From NCBI RefSeq assembly GCF_004117875.1, contig NZ_RAHW01000002.1, forward strand, positions 496,001 to 560,000: a stretch of DNA of 64,000 nt, given 5' to 3'. Both the position numbers and the translations under genes were made by a program. The stretch is from Geomonas oryzae (lineage in GTDB: Bacteria > Desulfobacterota > Desulfuromonadia > Geobacterales > Geobacteraceae). Under the pieces are notes generated by a model. The model did not search any database and was not told the origin of the DNA. It saw nothing but the letters and a program-made list of their open reading frames with translations. Of the stretch, positions 57,406 to 64,000 are shown one piece after another; within the stretch, counting starts at the first letter, position 1, and each line of letters opens with the position of its first letter.

Positions 57406-58365
57406 ATGGCTTTGCCAAGATCAAGCGATTTCAGAGAGTCTATTTATGGTTTAAGCGTTACCGCTATCGTCCCGTGCTACAACTCTGCCTCCTACCTTGC
57501 GGAAACGCTTAACAGCATAATAGCGCAGAGTTACGAAAACCTCTGCATAATAGCAATAGATGACGGATCATCTGATGACACACGCAGGATACTGGAGAAA
57601 TTCAGGGAATGCGGGAAAATCAAATTGCTCTGGCATGAGGGAAACTGTAACAGGGGGGTGGCGGCAACCATGAACCTTGGCGTAGAGGCGGCGGAGTCGG
57701 ACTTGGTTGCCTTCTTAGACCACGACGACCTCTGGTACCCAGACAAGATCAAGAGGCAGGTCGAAGTCTTCTTGCAAAATCCGGAAGTTGATTTGGTCTA
57801 CACAAATGGTGATGTTATCGATGAGCATGGCAATAGAAAATATGCCATTCTACAGCCCTCGCATATCGAGACGAACCTGCCAGAGCGGTTGCTTTTGGAT
57901 TGCTATATCAAGAGCTGCTCCATGGTGATGGTCACCAGAAGCGCACTAATGAAGGTTGGATGCTTCAAAGCGCACATATTGACGACCGACCATGACATGT
58001 GGCTGCGCCTTCAAGAGAGTACAAATCTGTATTACTTGGAAGACCGCCTTATGGCCTATAGAGTGCACTCGACCCAGAGTTCGCATAAAAGAAGGCTATG
58101 GGAAGATGGTTTTCTCATTTTGACAGATGCCATGAAGAGGTTTCCCTATACTAGGTCCATTCGGAGGAAAAGACTAGCCGTGCTGCATTACCGTCTGGCT
58201 GAGCACGACCTAAAGAACGGTAAACGTTTTAAAACAGCAGGAAACCTTATTATGTCATGCTTCTACGATCCAGTACGGTCAGTAGATTATGTAATGACTT
58301 CTTGCCGAGAAAGCATGAAGCGTTTCTTGAAAAAATATAGGCATGCAAAGGTGCCCCACTCTTAG
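57406..58365 (+). CDS. Glycosyltransferase family 2
   Basis: A 319-residue GT-A glycosyltransferase. The N-terminal SVTAIVPCYNSASYLAETLN and IIAIDDGSSDDT bind the nucleotide, VAFLDHDDLWYPDK holds the metal-binding DxD-like motif, and LTTDHDMWLRL the putative catalytic Asp. The basic C-terminus may associate with the membrane. GGAGT precedes ATG 57406. It converges on the next gene with a 4-bp overlap of stop regions. Donor and acceptor are unknown; context points to exopolysaccharide or O-antigen. Confidence 0.92.
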   Translation: MALPRSSDFRESIYGLSVTAIVPCYNSASYLAETLNSIIAQSYENLCIIAIDDGSSDDTRRILEKFRECGKIKLLWHEGNCNRGVAATMNLGVEAAESDLVAFLDHDDLWYPDKIKRQVEVFLQNPEVDLVYTNGDVIDEHGNRKYAILQPSHIETNLPERLLLDCYIKSCSMVMVTRSALMKVGCFKAHILTTDHDMWLRLQESTNLYYLEDRLMAYRVHSTQSSHKRRLWEDGFLILTDAMKRFPYTRSIRRKRLAVLHYRLAEHDLKNGKRFKTAGNLIMSCFYDPVRSVDYVMTSCRESMKRFLKKYRHAKVPHS

Positions 58366-59381
58366 TTCAGGCGGCGGTCGAGTAGACAAGGGCCTTTGCG
58401 TTTCAGGCGCATCTTGATTTCATCTCCCAGGATTTCGAATGCCTGCTGCCACTCACGCTGTATTTTTGCTCTGAACTCTAACACCTCAGTTTCTAACTTC
58501 TCCTTTTGTTGAAGGCACAAGAGTATGCTCTCGTGAAGGGACTGGACAGAGTTGTCTGTGTAAACCGCCCCTTTTGTAAAATACAGTCTTAGTACTTCTT
58601 TGTCCGACAGGATCATGGCTTTTCCCAAAGCAACGGCCTCGTAGGCTCCGCACGTCAGGGTATTCTCGCTTTTTGTCAATACTATTACAGCATCAGCAGA
58701 ATGCAGCAGGCTCTGATAATCCTTTTCAGGCAGGAAGCCGGTGAAATGCACGTTGCTCGAGAGGTTCTCTTTTCGGACCTTGTAAACACTGCTTTTACTG
58801 TAGTTGCCAGTGATGTACAGATTAATGTCGGAGGGCAATTTCTTCGCCACCTCAAGGATCTCTTCCAATGGCTCGTCTTTGCTGAAAGATGTCACGAAGA
58901 CCAAGCTTCTGCTCTTCACCCACTCAAGCGGTTCGTACAAAGACAATTCGGGTATCTTGTCCTGAAGCACCATACCATACCCACCTTTGGTAGTTATCAA
59001 TTCCTTGAGGTTCCTGTTGGTAACTATTGTCACGTCAGCCCTTCGGATGGTGTAGTCACTTATGTAGTTAAATATCGTATCTACAAAAGCGTTGGATGAA
59101 CCATATCTAAAGTTGGAATGTCGATCAATCACAACCATAAAGCGGAAGGGTTTTTTCAGAATGACAAGCAGTAATGCTAATGCAATTGAGGGATTTTGAC
59201 CGAAGACTAACCTCGGTTGTTCCCTCCATAAGAATGTTATTGTTGCTATAGATGCATCAATGTAACGCAAAAGCCTAAATGGATATCTTGAGTTGTACAG
59301 AAAGAGTTTGGCCGCAAAGGCCTTGGCCAATTCTAGTGATCTTCGCTGATTTTCCCATGTTATCCATACCGCATGCGACAT
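58362..59381 (-). CDS. Glycosyltransferase, GT4/GT-B-like
   Basis: A 339-residue GT-B-like protein. The N-terminal half has AVWITWENQRRSLELAKAFA and LVFGQNPSIALALLLVILKK. The C-terminal half has the donor-site region SLVFVTSFSKDEPLEEILEV, VHFTGFLPEKDYQSLLHSAD and VLTKSENTLTCGAYEAVALGKAMI (the usual E-x7-E position). GGAGTTG precedes the ATG. It is the last gene of the minus-strand glycan operon, 3 bp after the CapK-like gene. Confidence 0.88.
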   Translation of the reverse strand: MSHAVWITWENQRRSLELAKAFAAKLFLYNSRYPFRLLRYIDASIATITFLWREQPRLVFGQNPSIALALLLVILKKPFRFMVVIDRHSNFRYGSSNAFVDTIFNYISDYTIRRADVTIVTNRNLKELITTKGGYGMVLQDKIPELSLYEPLEWVKSRSLVFVTSFSKDEPLEEILEVAKKLPSDINLYITGNYSKSSVYKVRKENLSSNVHFTGFLPEKDYQSLLHSADAVIVLTKSENTLTCGAYEAVALGKAMILSDKEVLRLYFTKGAVYTDNSVQSLHESILLCLQQKEKLETEVLEFRAKIQREWQQAFEILGDEIKMRLKRKGPCLLDRRLN

Positions 59382-59384
59382 CGT

Positions 59385-60725
59385 TCAACTCCGGTTTATC
59401 AAATTAGACAACACTATTTTTCGTTTTCCTGTTTTATCAAGAGGGATATTGTCAACTTTGTTAAAGTTTATCCTTAAAGCAGGATCACCTTTAGTGTGTA
59501 TTTCAGCTTCAAGTGAAGCTAGTATTTTATCATCAAAGAAATCATTAGGAACAAATTCAACGGTAATTTTATCTGGATCAGTTTGAATGATCCTAAAATA
59601 TTCTATGCCTTGATAATATTCGAAAATGCCTGTAAAAAAATGAACAATCAACTTATTGCCGCCCGGCGTGAATATAAAATCAGAATCTCGTCCATGGATT
59701 GCTGTCAACATATCGAAACCTCGTCCGCATCCGCATTTCGTTTCGACGGCTAACCTTCCAATGTCTCCTATCTTGTATCTAATCAATGGCATGGCTCCTG
59801 GCCGGAGGCGCGTCAAGAGGACGTTGCCCGATTCGCCCCTTTTGACAGGGACACCATCATCGTCAACTATCTCGACCGCAACATGAGGCATGAAGATATG
59901 GTATGCGCCCATCTCACACTGAGCAGCAACCTGTATTCCTTCTCCGCAACCATACGTGTCAGTAACCCTGCATCTGAACTGTCCCTCTATTTTCTGGCGA
60001 TAGTTATGATAGAGGTTGTCACCCCAAGTAACTATACCTTTCATGCCTAAGGAAAAGCCTACTCGCTCAGCTCTATCAGCCAGAGCATAAATGCTGCCGG
60101 GATACCCCATCACATACTGGATACCGTGCTGTTCAATTATATTCAAGTAAGAGTCCAGGTTCTTGTCACTCAGATCGTAAGCCGTGACATAATGAACCCC
60201 TAGCAGCAGGTCTTTCAACCGCTTCACACCACCACGCTGCAGGCTCATCCCAGTTTGCAAGCACGGATCTTTCAACGTCCACCCGGAGAACTGCGCTCGT
60301 AGCAGCATCAAAGCTCGGGCCTCACCCATGGTGAGGCTATCCACTCGAGCGGCAAATGGAGCGCCTGAAGACCCGCTGGTGAAATACTCCCGACTAGGCC
60401 AAAAGGTACGCCGCGTGCAGAGGCTCGGATAGGCCCGCTTTAATAAGGACTTAGTTACGATAGGTAATTTCTTAAGGTCATCTACACAGCGTAATTCCGA
60501 GGCATTTATGCCTGCAGAACGATAAAGATCCCTATAGAAGGGAACACCTCCACAGGCTGTATGAAGCAATTCGCGCAGCCTATTATTCTGCAGGTCTTGC
60601 AGCTTTTCCAAGGGCCACCATTGGCACTCCTGATAAAACCGCAGGTATGAACTGATAGGCTGAAGTGAAATGATGTCTGCCAAGGTGAGAAACGGCTGGG
60701 ACAGCAAGATGTCTTTCATAATCAT
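59385..60725 (-). CDS. CapK/PaaK-like adenylate-forming protein
   Basis: A 446-residue member of the phenylacetate-CoA-ligase-like ANL superfamily, found in capsule loci as CapK. EYFTSGSSGAPFAARVDS is the ATP-binding P-loop-like motif, VTDTYGCGEGIQVAAQCE the adenylate region, and MPLIRYKIGDIGRLAVETKCGCGRG the hinge with a CxCG pair. These proteins may activate an acyl or amino group to decorate a polysaccharide. ATG overlaps the upstream GT stop (ATGA). A paralogue is at 63075. Confidence 0.9.
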   Translation of the reverse strand: MIMKDILLSQPFLTLADIISLQPISSYLRFYQECQWWPLEKLQDLQNNRLRELLHTACGGVPFYRDLYRSAGINASELRCVDDLKKLPIVTKSLLKRAYPSLCTRRTFWPSREYFTSGSSGAPFAARVDSLTMGEARALMLLRAQFSGWTLKDPCLQTGMSLQRGGVKRLKDLLLGVHYVTAYDLSDKNLDSYLNIIEQHGIQYVMGYPGSIYALADRAERVGFSLGMKGIVTWGDNLYHNYRQKIEGQFRCRVTDTYGCGEGIQVAAQCEMGAYHIFMPHVAVEIVDDDGVPVKRGESGNVLLTRLRPGAMPLIRYKIGDIGRLAVETKCGCGRGFDMLTAIHGRDSDFIFTPGGNKLIVHFFTGIFEYYQGIEYFRIIQTDPDKITVEFVPNDFFDDKILASLEAEIHTKGDPALRINFNKVDNIPLDKTGKRKIVLSNLINRS

Positions 60726-61867
60726 ACGTCACCGTTTAATACTTTTGCATATAGTGCTTCGATAGCCTCGAATTGGTGTTTGACATCAAACCGAGCCAAA
60801 GCACGCTCTCTGAATTTCACAAAAGACTCACGATTATCACTAATCATGAAGTGTTTGATGCCTTTTGCTATCATGGCACTGTCTTTAACCGGAACCACGT
60901 ATGTTGGTGTCCCCTTTACTACCTCGCGCAGCCCCACACAATCAGTTGCTATTAACGGTGTGCCAACAGCCAACGTCTCCATTGGCAGCAATGGGCAAGC
61001 CTCCCACAGCGAAGGCATGACAACCACATCGAGTGCATTTATGGTCTCGGCAACATTTGGTACAAAAGGCAGGAACCGGAAATGTTCCTGCAGCCCTTTC
61101 CGTGTTAAAGCATCCTTTTCCTCCCGGACAAAACCTCCCCCCCCGAAAGAAACGACCATAGGTATCGAAGTCAGGTCTTTGTCAGAAAGAAGTCGTTCAA
61201 TTGCCTCAACTAGATATACGAAGCCTTTCTGGGCCATAAAGCGCCCTAAGAAACCAATCAGGAATACATCTGAACCGACCCCAAGCTCTTGCCTCAACCC
61301 GCTTTCCTGAAGCATCTTGAAGCGGCTAGCCTCAATACCGTTGGCAATGACAACGCATTTTGAACTTTTAGACTTTAAGAAGGGAAAAGTATCCAGGAGG
61401 TTCTCCAACGCATCGTTGCTCACGCAATGGATAACATCCAGCAATTTGAAGACAACTGCCATAATGCTTCTTCTGCATTTCCCCTTCAATCCTTGGAACT
61501 GTTTGGGCGTGAAAACGTCATGAGAAGTCAACAGATGCGGAGTCCTTGTGACTGCGGCAGGCAAAGCTGCACAGAGAGCCGAAGTAAACCCCTGAGAATG
61601 TATGAGATCAAATCCCCCCTTAAACAGTAGCTTCGCAGTGACAAAAAGAATTTCGACTGCCGAAGGATTAGGAGAGAGCCGTTTGAATTCAAAGGGTAAC
61701 CCTGACAGGTCCTTTTCCAGGACATCCATTTCAGCGTGATCCGGCCCAACAACGCAAAACGCATATATTTCAGGATCGAAATTGCGATAGACATACCTGA
61801 TGAAGGTCCTGATCCCTCCCACAGGCCATCTGACAAGCAGCAGTACTCGGACCTTTCGGGACATCAT
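60722..61867 (-). CDS. Glycosyltransferase family 4
   Basis: A 381-residue GT-B enzyme. N-terminal VRVLLLVRWPVGGIRTFIRY (acceptor side), FDLIHSQGFTSALCAALPAA, IANGIEASRF, then donor-side FLIGFLGRFMAQKGFVYLVEA, LPFVPNVAETINALDVVVMP, and the retaining signature WEACPLLPMETLAVGTPLIA (E-x7-E). ATG overlaps the O-antigen ligase stop (ATGA), so it is translationally coupled. Confidence 0.93.
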   Translation of the reverse strand: MMSRKVRVLLLVRWPVGGIRTFIRYVYRNFDPEIYAFCVVGPDHAEMDVLEKDLSGLPFEFKRLSPNPSAVEILFVTAKLLFKGGFDLIHSQGFTSALCAALPAAVTRTPHLLTSHDVFTPKQFQGLKGKCRRSIMAVVFKLLDVIHCVSNDALENLLDTFPFLKSKSSKCVVIANGIEASRFKMLQESGLRQELGVGSDVFLIGFLGRFMAQKGFVYLVEAIERLLSDKDLTSIPMVVSFGGGGFVREEKDALTRKGLQEHFRFLPFVPNVAETINALDVVVMPSLWEACPLLPMETLAVGTPLIATDCVGLREVVKGTPTYVVPVKDSAMIAKGIKHFMISDNRESFVKFRERALARFDVKHQFEAIEALYAKVLNGDV

Positions 61868-63078
61868 GACACCTCCGATAGCTCCTCACGCCTTTTCGAC
61901 GTCAAATTAGCACAAACGGCACATCCCCCAATGAAATACCACTCATAACTTGACAAACCGTAACTTGCAAAACCAAAGAAAAAGGTCGCTACTGCAAGAG
62001 CCGCTAGCGCCGCAGATATTTTTCGTGTTGGTATCTCAGCCGTCGTCAGGGCATCTGCCTTGAAGATTTCCCTAAAAACGGCCCGCAGATAGATGACCAG
62101 TGCAATCAAACCAATAAGGCCCAGTTCCTGAAAGGTCTCCAGAAAGATGTTGTGGGCAGGCTTAGCCTTGTCCCCGAAATTGGCGTTTGCTTCCGTGGAC
62201 GTACCTATACCGTGTCCGAACAGAGGCCGCCTCATCCCTACGGCAAAATTATTTTTGAGGCCTGTAAGGCGGCCTTCAACGGTGGCTGAGTTCCGGGAAT
62301 TGGTATCATATAAGGACCGGTACCGATCCTTCAATCCTTCATTCAGGAAGCTTAATATCAGTATCGCCCCTAGACCTATCAAGATAACGTGGACCATCTT
62401 GCGCTTTGAAAGCCATAGCATCGCTGCAGCGATAATTACTAGACCAACAAAACCAGAACGGCTTCCGGTCAACGTCAAGGCATAGAGCGACAACGGCATT
62501 ATGGCAATGGCGAGCAGTTTGTGGAGTTTTGAAACCTCAAACAACATTATGAGAAAAGGTATGACGGTCAATATGACGTATGCAAGGCCATTAGGATTAA
62601 TGACATCGTAGGGCGCCCCAGACAACCGCTCCATGAACTCCCAACCTGCTATGGAAGCTCGTGAGCCCCAGTATCCTTCGGTAACATGCAGATAAACAGG
62701 CTCAAATATCCTGAAGGACTGGCACAAGACGAAGGTCGTAACCAAAAGCAACAACTGTTTTTGCGTCTTGACGAACCAAATCGTGAAATAGAAGAAGACG
62801 ATACCCTTAAGGAAATTGATCAACCCGTAATGGACTACGCTGCCAGGCCATTGTGCGAATGGCGTCAAGACTATAACTGTGAAGACCAGAGCCCTAAGTT
62901 TCCTGTAAGGCTCGGCTTCTGCATCGCTGGTTCTTTTTTGCAGCATGTGGATCAGAAACAGCAGCAACACCAGCACCAGATCAAATCGTATCGCACCAAG
63001 CCATGGGATACGGCTGGTCAAGTGCAGAAACCAGCTAATCATAAACAACAGATACAATGCCAAACCTATCGTATTCAT
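61864..63078 (-). CDS. O-antigen ligase / polymerase-like membrane protein
   Basis: A 404-residue integral membrane protein with about 11 hydrophobic spans. A long loop after mid-protein includes LTLTGSRSGFVGLVII, and later RRPLFGHGIGTSTEANAN and PAHNIFLETFQELGLIGLIA; this is the Wzy_C/WaaL signature (GSRSG; HNxFLE). It either polymerises repeat units or ligates glycan to a lipid carrier acceptor. Its ATG overlaps the stop of the upstream CapK-like gene. Confidence 0.9.
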   Translation of the reverse strand: MNTIGLALYLLFMISWFLHLTSRIPWLGAIRFDLVLVLLLFLIHMLQKRTSDAEAEPYRKLRALVFTVIVLTPFAQWPGSVVHYGLINFLKGIVFFYFTIWFVKTQKQLLLLVTTFVLCQSFRIFEPVYLHVTEGYWGSRASIAGWEFMERLSGAPYDVINPNGLAYVILTVIPFLIMLFEVSKLHKLLAIAIMPLSLYALTLTGSRSGFVGLVIIAAAMLWLSKRKMVHVILIGLGAILILSFLNEGLKDRYRSLYDTNSRNSATVEGRLTGLKNNFAVGMRRPLFGHGIGTSTEANANFGDKAKPAHNIFLETFQELGLIGLIALVIYLRAVFREIFKADALTTAEIPTRKISAALAALAVATFFFGFASYGLSSYEWYFIGGCAVCANLTSKRREELSEVS

Positions 63079-64000
63079 AATGGTACCCTGCAGATGGAGA
63101 ACCGGTACTTCCCCGAAGGCTCCGGGGGGATCGCCTTTTCCATCTCGTATGAAACGTTGCAGTCGGTGCCGAACACCGACCGGAAATAGGCGGTAAGATC
63201 CTGCAGCACCGCCGGATCGAACCCCGCTCCCTGAACCATCTTCACGGTAAGGTGGTCCAGGGTTTCCTGTATGATCTGCATCTGGTCCACGCCAGGGTAT
63301 CTAGTCAGCGTGTTCTCTATGAGCGAAATCCCCGCGACGCTCTCGCCGTTTTTCTTCCTCAGAAAATCGGCGGTCCGTCCGGCTACCGAAGCCATGAGGG
63401 GAAGCCCCCGCCCGCAGGGACATGCGTCCGATGACGGCACCCCGACGTCCCCCACCTCATAGCGGATGAATGGCATCTCCATATTGAGGAGATCGGTCAC
63501 CACGATCCTGCCGGGTACGCCGTCCCCGGCGTTATCCCCGGTCTCCGTTATGAACTCGACGAAGAGGTGCTCTATGTTGAGGTGCATGCCGTGATGCTCC
63601 TCGCATTCCGAGGCTATCAGCGAGACCTCCTCACAGCCGTACCGGTCGGTGACCTTGACGCTGAGCACCTCCTCGATGAACCGCCTTTCGTGCGGTAAAA
63701 GCATCATCGAGGTGGAGATGACGCCACGGGGCCTAACCCCGGAGACCCGCATCTCTTTCAGATGCCGGCATAACATGTATATCGAGTGCGCATGACCGAA
63801 AAGAAGCGTCGGCTGCACGCGACGCCATTCCGTCACGAACCGGCTCACGCTCTCAGGACCAAGACTCATGGTGTCGAGATAGATGACCGGGGCCAGAAGG
63901 GTGTTCCTGAGCCGCTCCTTCCAACCGGTCGGCAGGTGCGGGTTCCCCCATACCGCTGCGACCGGTTCGCCTACTTCCCATCCGGACCACCGGTCGTGAC
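63075..64000 (-). CDS. CapK/PaaK-like adenylate-forming protein, C-terminal part (runs off the window)
   Basis: The reading frame is open to the window edge, so the N-terminus is missing. The visible part starts DRWSGWEVGEPVAAVWGNPHL, then LLFGHAHSIYMLCRHLKEM, VTDRYGCEEVSLIASECEEH, MPFIRYEVGDVGVPSSDACP with CGRG, the same order as the 59385 paralogue. An internal ATG at 63869 is not the true start because conserved CapK sequence precedes it in frame. It is the first visible gene of the minus-strand glycan operon. Confidence 0.88.
   Translation of the reverse strand, partial: HDRWSGWEVGEPVAAVWGNPHLPTGWKERLRNTLLAPVIYLDTMSLGPESVSRFVTEWRRVQPTLLFGHAHSIYMLCRHLKEMRVSGVRPRGVISTSMMLLPHERRFIEEVLSVKVTDRYGCEEVSLIASECEEHHGMHLNIEHLFVEFITETGDNAGDGVPGRIVVTDLLNMEMPFIRYEVGDVGVPSSDACPCGRGLPLMASVAGRTADFLRKKNGESVAGISLIENTLTRYPGVDQMQIIQETLDHLTVKMVQGAGFDPAVLQDLTAYFRSVFGTDCNVSYEMEKAIPPEPSGKYRFSICRVPL

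Overview
The window is about 64 kb of GC-rich chromosome with dense, closely packed genes. The gene content points to a member of Geobacterales (Geobacter, Citrifermentans or Geomonas type). The reasons are two copies of the GEMM-Ib (3',3'-cGAMP-type) riboswitch, a PrsK/PrsR pair, small CxxC DUF1858 proteins, bacteriohemerythrin, and a pyr/car locus headed by pyrR. This assignment is inference from gene content, not from a database search.

Layout: (1) 1-10.4 kb, minus strand: the pyrimidine locus pyrR-pyrB-pyrC-carA-(radical SAM)-carB, then greA, a DUF1858 protein and the 5' end of a probable recG. A PyrR-type attenuator precedes pyrR. (2) 10.7-24.5 kb, mixed strands: yhbY, hemerythrin, a PocR/PAS hybrid histidine kinase, dgt, rsmD-coaD, a second DUF1858 gene, an XRE-cupin regulator, malic enzyme, beta-carbonic anhydrase, two small exported proteins, and an arginase plus archaeal-type ornithine cyclodeaminase pair (arginine to proline). 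(3) 24.7-41.2 kb: a chemoreceptor, a CyuA-like cysteine desulfidase, lepA-lepB, an aminotransferase, an ApgM-like protein, the chain nadB-chorismate mutase-FXD domain-glnD-xerD, a lytic transglycosylase, pgsA and tRNA-Cys. (4) 41.4-44 kb: a TIGR03118-type lipoprotein, a phased 17-copy 22-bp tandem repeat, and a zinc-ribbon mini-protein. (5) 44-64 kb: an envelope and exopolysaccharide region. It holds tviB-prsK-prsR, a CRP-family regulator, three FN3/Ig-like exported proteins (two transcripts carrying cGAMP-type riboswitches), a MshEN-Ig fusion protein, an unknown secreted protein, and glycosyltransferases, CapK-like adenylate-forming enzymes and an O-antigen ligase linked by ATGA overlaps.

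How the genes work together: the first 10 kb makes UMP precursors and is probably controlled by transcription attenuation. The last 20 kb appears to be a cell-surface programme read through cyclic nucleotides. A perfect CRP-type operator lies about 41 bp upstream of the inferred start of a transcript whose leader is a cGAMP-type aptamer with an overlapping terminator. A CRP-family protein with the matching recognition helix is encoded 4 kb away. The next gene has six c-di-GMP-binding MshEN-type motifs ahead of a membrane segment and extracellular Ig domains. Base composition becomes more AT-rich from about 55.6 kb on, which fits a variable or transferred glycan locus.

Intergenic spaces carry several repeat families: GC-rich CCCTCTCCC palindromes, CCTCCCCC palindromes, heptamer TTC(A/T)ACG inverted repeats, and one GTTCCCACG palindrome.
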